A model generated the notes under the pieces. That model had not been told where the DNA came from and did no database searches. It worked only from the letters and a program-made list of their open reading frames with translations. Position numbers and translations under genes: made by a program. Below, piece after piece: positions 9,667 to 18,130 of a DNA stretch of 64,000 bases. The stretch lies in assembly GCF_000411115.1 (NCBI RefSeq), contig NZ_KE150257.1, positions 115,174-179,173 on the forward strand, in the 5' to 3' direction. Position 1 is the stretch's first letter, and each line of letters opens with the position of its first letter. The stretch comes from Capnocytophaga granulosa ATCC 51502 (GTDB taxonomy: Bacteria; Bacteroidota; Bacteroidia; Flavobacteriales; Flavobacteriaceae).

Positions 9667-10272
9667 ATGGCAAGATATACAGGCCCAAAAAGCAAAATCG
9701 CTCGTAAGTTTGGTGAAGCGATTTTCGGTGAAGATAAGTCTTTTGCTAAAAAGAACTATCCGCCAGGACAGCATGGAATCAACCGTAAAAGAGCAAAACG
9801 CTCTGAGTATGCAATCCAGCTACAAGAAAAACAAAAAGCAAAATATACCTATGGTATCTTGGAACGTCAGTTCCAAAATATGTACGAAAAAGCACGTCGT
9901 AGCAAAGGGGTAACAGGTGAGGTATTACTCCAACTCTGTGAAGCTCGCTTGGACAATGTCGTATATCGCATGGGTATCGCACCTTCTCGTCGTGCTGCAC
10001 GACAACTCGTTTCTCACCGTCATATTACCGTCAATGGCGAAGTGGTAAATATTCCTTCTTACTCCCTAAAACCAGGTGATGTAGTAGGGGTACGCCACAA
10101 ATCACAATCTCTTACTGTGATCGAAAACGCCCTCGCAAGTAATAGCTCCGTGTACGAATGGATCACTTGGAACCCTGAAAAATTGGAAGGTACCTTCGTA
10201 GCACTCCCTCAGCGTATCCAAATACCTGAAAACATTAAAGAACAATTAATCGTAGAGTTGTACTCTAAATAA
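9667..10272 (+). CDS. rpsD: 30S ribosomal protein S4
   Basis: S4 is a primary 16S rRNA binder and often the autoregulator of the alpha operon. The 201-residue protein has the N-terminal [17 protein letters not shown], the S4 RNA-binding domain from about residue 93 ([20 protein letters not shown]) and the [16 protein letters not shown] segment. The N-terminal cysteine zinc site of some S4 proteins is absent. A predicted stem-loop leader precedes it. Confidence 0.98.
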   Translation: MARYTGPKSKIARKFGEAIFGEDKSFAKKNYPPGQHGINRKRAKRSEYAIQLQEKQKAKYTYGILERQFQNMYEKARRSKGVTGEVLLQLCEARLDNVVYRMGIAPSRRAARQLVSHRHITVNGEVVNIPSYSLKPGDVVGVRHKSQSLTVIENALASNSSVYEWITWNPEKLEGTFVALPQRIQIPENIKEQLIVELYSK

Positions 10273-10292
10273 TACTAGTCAGCAGTCAGATT

Positions 10293-11285
10293 ATGGCATT
10301 ATTCAATTTTCAAAAACCAGATAAGGTTATCATGATTGAATCCTCAGAGTTCGAGGGCAAATTCGAGTTTCGCCCCTTAGAACCTGGTTACGGACTCACC
10401 ATTGGTAACGCATTACGACGAGTGATGCACTCCTCCCTAGAGGGCTTCGCAATCACTTCGGTTAAAATAGACACGGTAGAACACGAATTCTCTACCATCG
10501 CAGGAGTAGTAGAAGACGTTACCGAGATTATTTTGAACTTGAAGCAAGTGCGTTTCAAACTGCAAACAGAAGGTACCGATCACGAAAAGGTCTCTATCTC
10601 TGTTACCGGTAAGAAACAATTGACTGCGGGTGATTTTCAAAAATTTATAACAGGTTTTCAAGTACTCAATCCCGATTTAGTAATCTGTAATATGGAACCT
10701 ACAGTGAATATCAAAATGGATATCACTATAGATAAGGGTATGGGTTACCTCTCTGCCGAGGAAAACGCTAAGCCTAATATGCCTATAGGTACGATTCCTA
10801 CCGATGCCATCTTTACCCCTATCAAAAACGTAAAGTATACCATCGAGAACTACCGTGTAGAGCAAAAAACCGATTACGAAAAGCTGATTTTTGAAATCAA
10901 AACAGATGGCTCCATACATCCTAAAGATGCCCTTATGGAAGCGGCCAAAACATTGATTCACCACTTCATGCTCTTCTCCGATGAGCGTATCACCATAGAG
11001 CCTGAAGAGGTCGTTCAGCCTGAAAGCTACGACGAGGAATCACTCCACATGCGCCAGCTCCTTAAGACTAAGCTCATAGATATGGATCTCTCTGTACGCG
11101 CACTAAACTGCCTCAAAGCAGCCGAAGTAGATACCTTAGGCGATTTGGTTTCTTTTACTAAAACAGACTTGATGAAATTCCGTAACTTTGGTAAAAAATC
11201 ACTTACCGAACTCGACGAACTCGTGGAAAGTAAAGGACTTACCTTCGGAATGGATCTCTCAAGATATAAATTAGATAAAGAGTAA
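10293..11285 (+). CDS. rpoA: DNA-directed RNA polymerase subunit alpha
   Basis: Alpha dimerises to nucleate RNA polymerase assembly and its C-terminal domain binds upstream DNA and activators. Of 330 residues, the N-terminal domain (about 1-235) includes [20 protein letters not shown], and the C-terminal domain (about 255-325) carries helix-hairpin elements [20 protein letters not shown] and [16 protein letters not shown]. Between rpsD and rplQ, the standard alpha-operon position. Confidence 0.98.
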   Translation: MALFNFQKPDKVIMIESSEFEGKFEFRPLEPGYGLTIGNALRRVMHSSLEGFAITSVKIDTVEHEFSTIAGVVEDVTEIILNLKQVRFKLQTEGTDHEKVSISVTGKKQLTAGDFQKFITGFQVLNPDLVICNMEPTVNIKMDITIDKGMGYLSAEENAKPNMPIGTIPTDAIFTPIKNVKYTIENYRVEQKTDYEKLIFEIKTDGSIHPKDALMEAAKTLIHHFMLFSDERITIEPEEVVQPESYDEESLHMRQLLKTKLIDMDLSVRALNCLKAAEVDTLGDLVSFTKTDLMKFRNFGKKSLTELDELVESKGLTFGMDLSRYKLDKE

Positions 11286-11318
11286 TAAATTCTGTTATAA
11301 TACATTAATTCAACGAAA

Positions 11319-11795
11319 ATGAGACACGGAGATAAAATAAATAACTTAGGAAGAACCGCCGCTCATAGAAAATCTATGTTGGCGAATATGGCTTGCTCCC
11401 TGATACAACACAAGCGTATCAACACTACCTTGGCTAAAGCCAAAGCCTTGAAAGTGTTTGTAGAGCCTTTGATTACCAAATCAAAAGAAGACACTACTCA
11501 CAACCGTCGTGTAGTATTCAGCCGCTTGCATAACAAATATGCCGTTACAGAGCTTTTCAGAGACATCTCAGTAAAAGTAGCCAACCGCCCAGGAGGATAC
11601 ACTCGTATTATCAAGTTGGGTAACCGTTTGGGTGACAACGCTGAAATGGCACTTATCGAGCTAGTAGATTACAACACTACTTACGATGTGAAAGCAGGTA
11701 AGAAGAAGAAATCCACTCGTAGAAGCCGCGGAGGCAAAAAGGCAGAACAAGCTGCCGCCCCTCAAGCACAAGAAGAAACTACTTCTGAAGCATAA
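11319..11795 (+). CDS. rplQ: 50S ribosomal protein L17
   Basis: L17 is a 50S protein near the tunnel exit. The core ([20 protein letters not shown], then [13 protein letters not shown] and [17 protein letters not shown]) is canonical up to about residue 127. The C-terminal 30 residues form a Lys/Arg- then Ala/Gln/Glu-rich extension, as in other Bacteroidota L17 proteins. It is the last gene of the run and is followed by a terminator. Confidence 0.97.
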   Translation: MRHGDKINNLGRTAAHRKSMLANMACSLIQHKRINTTLAKAKALKVFVEPLITKSKEDTTHNRRVVFSRLHNKYAVTELFRDISVKVANRPGGYTRIIKLGNRLGDNAEMALIELVDYNTTYDVKAGKKKKSTRRSRGGKKAEQAAAPQAQEETTSEA

Positions 11796-11800
11796 AACAA

Positions 11801-11829
11801 AAAACCGCTCCACAAAGGGGCGGTTTTTT
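11801..11829 (+). terminator. Intrinsic terminator after rplQ
   Basis: CCGCTCC (11805-11811) pairs with GGGGCGG (11817-11823), with one G-U pair, around a 5-base loop. It is preceded by an A-run and followed by seven T. It closes the ribosomal run and, with its A/T-symmetric flanks, could also stop transcripts from the reverse-strand gene at 11850. Confidence 0.92.
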
Positions 11830-11849
11830 TAATAGATATGTTTGGAAAA

Positions 11850-12692
11850 CTAGTCTATTCCGAAAAGATTGAAATTCATATTGGAGCCATTTAAAGCAAC
11901 AGCATACTCACCTGCTTGGTCTATGTTCAATTCTATTAAGAAAGAGGAATCCTTATAAGGATAAGCCTTGAAAGGCAAAAAATCAATTTCATTACTTTTT
12001 ACCCCTCCAAAAGTATGCCCTTCAGAAACGACTACAGAGCGGTCTTTTCTACCTTGGTCGAGCTTAAACACTTCTATAATCTCATTGGGATTTGCCTGAT
12101 TGTTTATAACCTTGGCAATTAGCAGTACCTTACCTTTCTTTATACGCAAAGGAGAACTTTTCCCCTTCACATATTGTCGGGTTTTGGTAGAGCCTATGCC
12201 TACAATAAATACCCCCGCATCGGAGTTAGTACGAATAGCTACTTTTTGGTTTTCTAAAGCAGCTAACACATTTCCATTATCATCTATTAGTGATACAGAG
12301 CCTACATAGTTAGGTTCAGGGGTATTAAAAGTGTAGGGAGAGCTACCGTAGTTTGCGGCCGATAGGTTTCCTTGTCCCTTCCTACCCATGGAGGCATTAT
12401 AGGCCTCTAATAAGGCGTTGGCTTGGTCGTTGTAGTTATTATTACTACTTTGGTTATTAGCAGCCTCAAATTTCTGTACTCTACCCGATTTGAATTTGAT
12501 TTGGGCGATTTGAGCAGTGGGGAGCTTGTTAATCACCGTTTCTTTATCATAGGTAAATACAACTTCGCTATCGCTCACTTCTTTGACATTAGCCTTGATT
12601 TTTTCTCCATTTCTCAAAGAAATCATATCTTGGCTATAGGCAGAAGCTACAGAAGCCAAAGTAAAAAGCATTGTTTTTGCTATTTTTTTCAT
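11850..12692 (-). CDS. Secreted protein of unknown function
   Basis: Product of 280 residues from ATG 12692 (MKKIAKTMLFTLASVASAYS, a signal peptide with cleavage expected after AYS). Residues after it (DMISLRNGEKIKANVKEVSD...VVFTY) form a short beta-rich module of the kind seen in periplasmic Bacteroidota proteins, followed by an Asn/Gln-rich linker and a beta-rich C-terminal half. I do not recognise a named family. An ATG 30 bases upstream would put ten charged or polar residues before the signal peptide and is unlikely. A reverse-strand -7 element TATTTTTG lies about 35 bases upstream of the start. Confidence 0.75.
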   Translation of the reverse strand: MKKIAKTMLFTLASVASAYSQDMISLRNGEKIKANVKEVSDSEVVFTYDKETVINKLPTAQIAQIKFKSGRVQKFEAANNQSSNNNYNDQANALLEAYNASMGRKGQGNLSAANYGSSPYTFNTPEPNYVGSVSLIDDNGNVLAALENQKVAIRTNSDAGVFIVGIGSTKTRQYVKGKSSPLRIKKGKVLLIAKVINNQANPNEIIEVFKLDQGRKDRSVVVSEGHTFGGVKSNEIDFLPFKAYPYKDSSFLIELNIDQAGEYAVALNGSNMNFNLFGID

Positions 12693-12800
12693 AGGTGAAT
12701 GATTGAGTTTTGATGAGGGCAAAAATACACTCTTTTCTATTATATTCCAAGGAAAATAGTTGTTTTTAACAAGAGTAGGAAATAAAATGGTGTAGAGACT

Positions 12801-13331
12801 TTATCCTTTGCTGATATATTTAATAGTTCTATTAACTTCTTTGTAGCGTTTTATATCTTTAAACAACATTATGGGGGTAATAATAAGACCAATAAAGAAA
12901 GATAAAGTTACTCTAATGGAGACGTATAGAATCCAGCCTATTAAAGCAAGAAACCAACCTATAAGAAGCCAGCCAATAAAGAAGGATACTACAAACGAAA
13001 CAGGAGGCATAACGGAGTTTAAAGCTCGCCATCCATATTGAATACTTATAGATATAATAAATACACATATAATCATGGCAGGCAACATTATCAAGTAGAT
13101 TAGAAAATCCTTAGGTAACATTTCAAAGTTAAGAAGAGTGAATAAGACTGCAATGGCAATAGAGATACCCCATCTCGTTGCTATAGATGATTTTTCTGTA
13201 TAAAGACGCTTTAGATTGCAAGAATCACAAATGAAGATGTTATATTTATTAGAACATTCGCTACAAAGTCCTTTACCACAATCTATACAAGTAGCTACTG
13301 CTGGTTGATCAGTATGATTATAACAGTTCAT
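12801..13331 (-). CDS. Membrane protein with N-terminal B-box-like zinc finger
   Basis: A 176-residue protein. The first 40 residues hold paired metal ligands (C3-H6, C15-C18, C23-C26, C35-C38), the spacing of a B-box-type zinc finger, as in MNCYNHTDQPAVATCIDCGK. About four hydrophobic segments follow between residues 53 and 160, then a short basic cytosolic tail. The function is unknown; zinc-finger-plus-membrane proteins of this kind are common hypotheticals in this phylum. Its start is 12 bases after the stop of the lipoprotein gene at 13344, so the two probably form an operon. Confidence 0.75.
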   Translation of the reverse strand: MNCYNHTDQPAVATCIDCGKGLCSECSNKYNIFICDSCNLKRLYTEKSSIATRWGISIAIAVLFTLLNFEMLPKDFLIYLIMLPAMIICVFIISISIQYGWRALNSVMPPVSFVVSFFIGWLLIGWFLALIGWILYVSIRVTLSFFIGLIITPIMLFKDIKRYKEVNRTIKYISKG

Positions 13332-13343
13332 GATATAAGGGGA

Positions 13344-13934
13344 TTAATATTCTTCTATATCGTAGTCACTAATATCTTCTACTTTCCAACCTTTCTCTTC
13401 GAGTTTTCTAAAGGCTAAAGCTCTTTCTACGAGATTCTCTTTAATTCTATCTTGAGTTTCTAAATTTTCTAAAACAAAAAAAGGAGTCTTTTCTATTTTG
13501 AAAGAGACAAGGGCTCTTGCGCTATTCTGTTCAGGGATAACATGAAGTTCATCTACTCTATCAAGAGTAGCAGAATAGGTTTTCATAATATATTGTTTGT
13601 ATTTACCATCATCCTCAATTCTTAATAGATATTGTTTCCCCTTATCTGTAAGTTGAATAGAATAGAGAGGAGCATCGTATCTACTTATTCCTTTATCAAC
13701 CATCTCTATCATCCCTTCTTCTTTAAGTTTTTTATAAGGTTTAAGTTTTTCTTTTACTATAAAGTCATGCCCAATAAACTCCACTTCGTCACCTATTTTT
13801 ATAGATTCTTCTCCCTGAATAGGTTCTTTTTTGAGCGCTTCTTGGATTAATTTTTCCGCCTTAGAGGAGGTAAGTTTGTCGGAACAGGCACCTAAAAGGA
13901 GCGCAATAGTCAAAAATACTAAAAATTTTTTCAT
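13344..13934 (-). CDS. Predicted lipoprotein of unknown function
   Basis: A 196-residue product starting MKKFLVFLTIALLLGACSDK, a signal peptide with lipobox LGAC and lipidation at Cys17. The mature part is Lys/Glu rich and predicted soluble. The segment LKEEGMIEMVDKGISRYDAP resembles winged-helix folds in pattern only. No named family recognised. It is upstream of the zinc-finger membrane protein gene with a 12-base gap. Confidence 0.7.
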   Translation of the reverse strand: MKKFLVFLTIALLLGACSDKLTSSKAEKLIQEALKKEPIQGEESIKIGDEVEFIGHDFIVKEKLKPYKKLKEEGMIEMVDKGISRYDAPLYSIQLTDKGKQYLLRIEDDGKYKQYIMKTYSATLDRVDELHVIPEQNSARALVSFKIEKTPFFVLENLETQDRIKENLVERALAFRKLEEKGWKVEDISDYDIEEY

Positions 13935-13988
13935 GTAATTGAATTATTTAAGTTGTTAATAATGAGTTAGATACAAAGTTTTTCTTTC

Positions 13989-14009
13989 TTTGTAGAATTA
14001 TTCTACAAA
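13989..14009. promoter_or_regulatory. 21-bp perfect palindrome, candidate operator
   Basis: TTTGTAGAAT (13989-13998) and ATTCTACAAA (14000-14009) are perfect 10-base arms around one T. The site lies in the divergent intergenic region between the lipoprotein gene (start 13934) and the XRE gene, about 50 bases before the XRE -7 element. A dyad here fits binding by the neighbouring XRE repressor; this is inference. Confidence 0.6.
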
Positions 14010-14060
14010 AATAATATGAAAAAAATCAGCTGTTTATGCCGAAAATAGATATTTTTACCC

Positions 14061-14068
14061 TATTTTTG
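14061..14068 (+). promoter_or_regulatory. -7 element TATTTTTG of the XRE gene
   Basis: The element ends one base before ATG 14070. If transcription starts about four bases after the last G, that ATG would be at or upstream of the RNA 5' end. This favours ATG 14085 as the working start of the XRE protein. Confidence 0.55.
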
Positions 14069-14069
14069 C

Positions 14070-14453
14070 ATGAAAATACAAGAGATGAACGAAATAGTAG
14101 GCGAGAAAATCAAGAACCTCCGCAAAAGTAGAAACCTTTCCCAAGAGGAAGTGGCGGAGTTCTTACATGTGTCCCAATCTACTTATGCATGTATAGAAAG
14201 CGGTGCAAGTAACTCATGGGCGGGCTATATCCTGCCCATCTGCGAATTCTTTGGAATACAACCCGAAGAACTCCTCAAAACCGACCATATCGTCATCAAT
14301 AACAATAATACTTCTTGCCAATATAGCGGAGGTTATGTGGTTAATCAACTCTCGGATAAACTGATAGAGCAGTATGAAAAACGCTTGGCTGAGAAAGATA
14401 GCCTTATCGCCTACCTACAAAAGGAACTGGAGGAATTGAAAACTCAAAGATAA
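14070..14453 (+). CDS. XRE-family helix-turn-helix regulator
   Basis: Cro/C1-type DNA-binding protein of 127 residues (122 if it starts at ATG 14085, which the promoter position favours). The HTH covers about residues 12-66: VGEKIKNLRKSRNLSQEEVA, then FLHVSQSTYACIESG and a FFGIQPEELLK helix. The C-terminal third (residues 95-127) is a charged coiled coil, LIEQYEKRLAEKDSLIAYLQ, suggesting dimerisation. It heads a short run with an SH3-like protein and a VapD-type RNase, and probably controls them from the nearby palindrome. Its last codons and stop lie in a 7-base tandem array. Confidence 0.85.
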   Translation: MKIQEMNEIVGEKIKNLRKSRNLSQEEVAEFLHVSQSTYACIESGASNSWAGYILPICEFFGIQPEELLKTDHIVINNNNTSCQYSGGYVVNQLSDKLIEQYEKRLAEKDSLIAYLQKELEELKTQR

Positions 14454-14466
14454 AAACTTAAAACTA
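14439..14466. repeat. Heptamer array, 4 units (AAAACTC type)
   Basis: Four consecutive 7-base units: AAAACTC, AAAGATA, AAAACTT, AAAACTA. The XRE gene's last four codons and stop (14451-14453) are inside it. Confidence 0.6.
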
Positions 14467-14472
14467 AATCGT

Positions 14473-14688
14473 ATGACAATGAAAACTGATTTTAAATTAG
14501 GACAACGTGTATGGGTTTCTCCACAACTTACAGGCAAAGCCGATTGGGTGGAGGCAACAATCACAGAGGTAGAGCACAATCCTTTTGTAGGCATCGTTAT
14601 TGAAGTAAAAACAGATGCAGGTGAGCTTTTTTTTGAAAAAGAAGATATGTTTAAACCTTTAGAAGCATTGGAGTTATGTATGCTATAG
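14473..14688 (+). CDS. Small SH3-like protein, possible partner of VapD
   Basis: A 71-residue acidic protein (69 if the second ATG at 14479 is used). The pattern [10 protein letters not shown]...[14 protein letters not shown]... and [20 protein letters not shown] is a short beta-barrel of SH3 or Tudor type, recognised from hydrophobic spacing only. Its last 13 bases overlap the start of the VapD-like gene, so the two are translationally coupled. By position it could be an antitoxin or modulator; no family match supports that yet. Confidence 0.65.
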   Translation: MTMKTDFKLGQRVWVSPQLTGKADWVEATITEVEHNPFVGIVIEVKTDAGELFFEKEDMFKPLEALELCML

Positions 14689-14960
14689 CTTTTGATCTCA
14701 TCATATCAGAACTTAAAAAGCATTATAAAGACCCTTATCACAATGCTTATACAGAAGTTAAGAGGACACTCAAAAAAAATGATTTCTATTGGATACAAGG
14801 AAGTACCTATGCAACTAAGGGAGATTTGAGAACACTCTTTAGGGCTATACAGAGTTTAAAGAAACTACAATGGTTTTGTCTCTCTGTAAGAGATATACGT
14901 GCTTTTAAGATAGAGGATTACTCAGACTTTACTGAGGAATTTCAAGAAACTACAAAATGA
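14676..14960 (+). CDS. VapD-family endoribonuclease-like protein (Cas2-like fold)
   Basis: 94 residues matching the VapD family in its key blocks: MYAIAFDL at the N-terminus, [20 protein letters not shown] in the first half, YATKGDL, then [19 protein letters not shown]. VapD proteins have the ferredoxin-like fold of Cas2 and are RNases in Helicobacter and Haemophilus, where some act as toxins. Asp7 matches the conserved early acidic residue. It overlaps the preceding 71-residue gene by 13 bases. No cas genes are near, so a CRISPR role is unlikely. Confidence 0.8.
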   Translation: MYAIAFDLIISELKKHYKDPYHNAYTEVKRTLKKNDFYWIQGSTYATKGDLRTLFRAIQSLKKLQWFCLSVRDIRAFKIEDYSDFTEEFQETTK

Positions 14961-14978
14961 GGAAAATTTAAAACTATT

Positions 14979-15009
14979 TTGCAAAATCCCTAAAAATGCT
15001 GTATCTTTG
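14979..15009 (+). promoter_or_regulatory. Promoter of the purine nucleoside phosphorylase gene
   Basis: TTG at 14979-14981 and TATCTTTG at 15002-15009, 20 bases apart, 20 bases before ATG 15030. Confidence 0.8.
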
Positions 15010-15029
15010 TGGCTTAAAATCTTTATATT

Positions 15030-15848
15030 ATGTACACAAAATACGAGCAGACGGCTCATTATATCCGACAATTTATCACCGAGGGCACTCCAGAGTTTGC
15101 CATTATACTCGGTTCAGGCCTTTCTTCTTTGCAGGACGAGATAGCTCCTATTGTAGAAATCCCTTATGCTGGGATTCCAAACTTCCCCCAATCTACTGTG
15201 GAAGGACATGGTAACAAGCTCATATATGGTACTTTAGGAGGAAAGTATGTCCTACTGATGAGCGGCCGCTTTCACTACTATGAGGGCTACCCTATGGCAG
15301 AGGTAACCTTTCCTATCCGTATCTTCCATCTCTTAGGCATCAAGAAATTGATCGTCTCCAATGCCTCAGGAGGCGTTAATCCCAACTTCTCCGTAGGGGA
15401 TATTATGCTTATTCGTGATCATATCAATATGTTCCCAGAACACCCCTTGCGAGGTAAGAACTTAGAAAAGTTTGGCACCCGCTTTCCCGATATGAGTCAG
15501 GCGTATGATCGCCAAATGATTGACTTGGCCGAGACTATTGCCATGGAGCAAGGTACCCAATTGCAGAAGGGCGTCTATGTAGGTTTGCAAGGCCCTACCT
15601 TTGAGACGCCATCAGAATATGGTATGGTACGAGCCATAGGAGGAGATGCAGTGGGAATGAGTACTGTGCCTGAGGTCATCGTAGCCCGTCATCAAGGAAT
15701 GCGTGTTTTTGCGCTTTCTATCATCTCGGATTTGGGCGGTAAGGACATCTCCCCCAATGTATCCCATACCGAGGTACTCAATGCCGTAAATGCCGCTATG
15801 CCGAAGGTCTTGGCCTTGGTAAGAGAATTTGTCAAGAGAAGCAAGTAA
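15030..15848 (+). CDS. punA: Purine nucleoside phosphorylase, trimeric class
   Basis: Phosphorolysis of purine (deoxy)nucleosides to base and (deoxy)ribose 1-phosphate in cytosolic salvage. The 272-residue length fits the trimeric class I family. Visible marks are the phosphate loop ILGSGLSSL (about residues 26-34), GRFHYYEGYP (His in the phosphate site), SNASGGVNPNFSVGDIMLI, the LQGPTFETPSEY purine-site Glu region, and GGDAVGMSTVPEVIVARHQG. Where the human enzyme has Thr-Asn for 6-oxopurines, the sequence reads IISDLGG, with Asp, which might change base preference; this is a weak inference. Confidence 0.93.
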   Translation: MYTKYEQTAHYIRQFITEGTPEFAIILGSGLSSLQDEIAPIVEIPYAGIPNFPQSTVEGHGNKLIYGTLGGKYVLLMSGRFHYYEGYPMAEVTFPIRIFHLLGIKKLIVSNASGGVNPNFSVGDIMLIRDHINMFPEHPLRGKNLEKFGTRFPDMSQAYDRQMIDLAETIAMEQGTQLQKGVYVGLQGPTFETPSEYGMVRAIGGDAVGMSTVPEVIVARHQGMRVFALSIISDLGGKDISPNVSHTEVLNAVNAAMPKVLALVREFVKRSK

Positions 15849-15850
15849 AA

Positions 15851-15878
15851 TAGTGACAAGTGACCAACGACCAATGAC
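15851..15878. repeat. Heptamer array, 4 units (TAGTGAC type)
   Basis: TAGTGAC, AAGTGAC, CAACGAC, CAATGAC in register, beginning two bases after the punA stop. Confidence 0.65.
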
Positions 15879-15968
15879 ACTATGAATATATAGTCAATCA
15901 TATTTAGAATGCGAATAAAATACGAATAAATAAGGCAAGGGGTTCATTCCTAATTTGCTCTCTTTCAA

Positions 15969-15988
15969 GGGCTAATTGCCATTAGCCC
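15969..15988. repeat. REP-like palindrome, diverged copy
   Basis: GGGCTAATTGCCATTAGCCC followed by CTAC. It matches the window's REP family (GGGCGAATTGCCATTCGCCC) with a compensated G-to-T/C-to-A change in both arms, so the hairpin is kept while the sequence drifted. Confidence 0.6.
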
Positions 15989-16059
15989 CTACACCTGCTC
16001 ATGCTAATTTTTCGCAAACTATTTCTGTTTGACTATAATAACTAATGGCTAAAATTATT

Positions 16060-16090
16060 TTGTTTAAGTCTAAATAAAAACGTATCTTTG
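16060..16090 (+). promoter_or_regulatory. Promoter of first HmuY-like gene
   Basis: TTG at 16060-16062 and TATCTTTG at 16083-16090 with 20 bases between. The stretch from 16048 to 16091 is nearly identical to the promoter of the second gene at 16809-16852. Confidence 0.8.
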
Positions 16091-16115
16091 CTCATCATCA
16101 CTAAATACTATAAAA

Positions 16116-16721
16116 ATGAGAGCAAAATTCTTAATGCCTGCTTTGATAGCAGGGTTTGTCGTCCTTACCGCTTGTAGTAAAGACGAAAACAAAGAACAAA
16201 CAAAAACTTCTACAACGGTGGTAGATGCCTCAGGGGCTGATTGGAAGTATTTCTCCTTTGCCAAAGGAAAGGAAATAGCTGTGGAAGACCCGACGACCTC
16301 TTTGGATTGGGATATCGCCTTCAATCGTTATTACGTAAAACTCAACGGGGGAGACTCTGGTAAGGGACAGGCTGAGGCTGTCAAGACAGACAAGCTTGTT
16401 TTGGAAGAAGTAAAGCAAGTACCTACTTCAGGGTATAGCAAAGATGCTCAAGGTACTATGCTATTGGGAATGCCTCCCAAACCTACCAAAGAATCTTTCT
16501 GTGAGCTTATCTCAGGAGGATTGAAGGGAGCTAATACAACGGGTTATGTAACTATTGATATGGTCAATATGGCCACTGGTAAGGGGGATATTTATGAAAT
16601 AACTAAGTATGTATATGTAGTAAAGGCCGCTGATGGGACACCTTTTAAACTACAATTTACAGGTTATACAAGCGATAAAGGCAAAGGAGGCTACCCCGCC
16701 TTTAGTTATGCGAAGTTTTAG
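16116..16721 (+). CDS. HmuY-family haem-binding lipoprotein (copy 1)
   Basis: HmuY proteins are outer-membrane lipoproteins that take haem from host proteins and hand it to a TonB receptor. The 201-residue product has a signal peptide with lipobox LTAC (Cys20), then a single HmuY domain: DWKYFSFAKG (about residues 45-54) and LDWDIAFNRYYVKLNGGDSG (about 68-87), the family core. The C-terminal beta strands end ITKYVYVVKAADGTPFKLQF. It heads a tandem array of paralogues and a receptor. Haem as ligand is from family knowledge. Confidence 0.88.
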   Translation: MRAKFLMPALIAGFVVLTACSKDENKEQTKTSTTVVDASGADWKYFSFAKGKEIAVEDPTTSLDWDIAFNRYYVKLNGGDSGKGQAEAVKTDKLVLEEVKQVPTSGYSKDAQGTMLLGMPPKPTKESFCELISGGLKGANTTGYVTIDMVNMATGKGDIYEITKYVYVVKAADGTPFKLQFTGYTSDKGKGGYPAFSYAKF

Positions 16722-16780
16722 AGAGTAGTGGCTAGTGATTAGGTTGTATGTGTTAGTTATTGATTTTCAGCACTATATAC

Positions 16781-16808
16781 ACTAATCACTAGTCACTAAT
16801 TACTAACG
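16781..16808. repeat. Heptamer array, 4 units (ACTAATC type)
   Basis: ACTAATC, ACTAGTC, ACTAATT, ACTAACG in register between the first and second HmuY-like genes. A looser TAGTGATTAG stretch precedes it after the upstream stop. Confidence 0.55.
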
Positions 16809-16820
16809 ATTAAAATTATT

Positions 16821-16851
16821 TTGTTTTATTCTAAATAAAAACGTATCTTTG
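16821..16851 (+). promoter_or_regulatory. Promoter of second HmuY-like gene
   Basis: TTG at 16821-16823 and TATCTTTG at 16844-16851 with 20 bases between. It shares TCTAAATAAAAACG and flanks with the promoter at 16060, implying duplication of gene plus promoter. An iron-dependent repressor site is possible but not shown. Confidence 0.8.
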
Positions 16852-16881
16852 CACCCGCAAAACAATTAAAATTAGATTAAG

Positions 16882-18118
16882 ATGAAATTAAAGTTTTTAG
16901 CTCCTGCGCTTTTGGCAGGATTCGTAGCCTTTACTTCTTGCAGTAAAGAGGATGACAAAAAACCGGAGCCAGCTCCAGCGCCTGCCCCTCAGGGTGCTAA
17001 GGAAGTAAAAGATTTAGATGCTTCTGATCAGCAAAAATGGGTTTATTTCTCTTTCACAGAAGGTACTGTTGTAGAGATTACTAACCCTAAAACTACCGAT
17101 GATGATTGGGATATCGCTTTTAACCGCTATAATATCCGTACCAATGGTGGTGTATCAGGTAAGGGAGAGGCTGAAGTAGTTAATACCAACAGCAAAGATT
17201 TCGCTGCCGTAACCAAAGCTCCAGCAGAGGGATATGAGAAAGATAAGAAATTTACAGAAGTGGGACGTCCTGCGCCTGGACAAACACAACCTTCTATAAC
17301 TGAAGTGGAAAAAAACCCTGTGATTTCAGGAACTGTGATGGTAGAAAATTCAAAAGGATGGTATAATTATAACCGTCCTAAACAAGGAGAAAACACTCCT
17401 CACTTTGATATTACCAAGTATGTATATGTAATTAAAACAGCCAAAGGCAATAAGTATGTGAAAATCCAATTGACAAGTTACACTAAGTCAGACCAACCTG
17501 ATAAGAGTGGATTTATTACTTTCACTTATGATTTCTTAACTGAAAAAGAAGCAGCTAAGCCAGTAGAAAAAATAGCTTTGGATTTCGCAGGTAATGAAGC
17601 AAAAGAAGTACAACTTGATGCTACAGGAGATTGGAAATATTTCTCCCTAAAAAAATGGTGAAGTAACCCCTGCTACGCCTGCTGATGACCTTACATGGGA
17701 TATTGCTTTCAAGGGATACTATGTAAAACTCAATGGAGGAACCTCTGGAAAAGGAAAAGCAGAAGTAGTAAAAGTAGAAGGAACTAATTTTGCTGAAATA
17801 GTAGAAGCACCTAAAGCTGGTTTTGCCAAAGATGCACAAGGAAAGATAAGCCAAGGTAATTACCCTAATATTACAAAAGTAGATGCATCTTTCTCTCAAT
17901 ATATGTCTGGAGGATTTGGAACAAAAACAGGCATCATAGGATTGGATCCTACAAAAGCGCCTAAAGTATTTACACCTACTAATTATATATATGTGCTTAA
18001 AACAGCTGATGGCACCTATGCAAAAGTGCAAGTGACTGACTATTACAAAGATAATGCTGATATCTCAGGAGGAACAGTTAAGCTAAAATACCAATTAAGC
18101 AAAACAGTAAGTGAATAA
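16882..18118 (+). CDS. Two-domain HmuY-family lipoprotein (copy 2), broken by a +1 frameshift
   Basis: The first frame (16882-17661) encodes a signal peptide with lipobox FTSC, a Pro/Ala linker and one full HmuY domain (DDWDIAFNRYNIRTNGGVSG). It then enters a second domain at GDWKYFSLKK and stops. The second domain continues in the next frame (TWDIAFKGYYVKLNGGTSG... to SKTVSE and the stop at 18118). Dropping one A from the A7 run at 17649-17655 joins them into 411 residues with two HmuY domains in one lipoprotein. Either base-calling error or phase-variable slippage explains it; rpsS shows the same kind of lesion. If real, the stop at 17661 leaves a one-domain protein. Confidence 0.85.
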
Positions 18119-18130
18119 AACAGAAAAACC

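Noticed and set aside
14676..14960. The Cas2-like gene as a CRISPR adaptation gene
   Set aside because: Its blocks match VapD, it sits with an XRE and a small gene, and there is no cas1 or repeat array.
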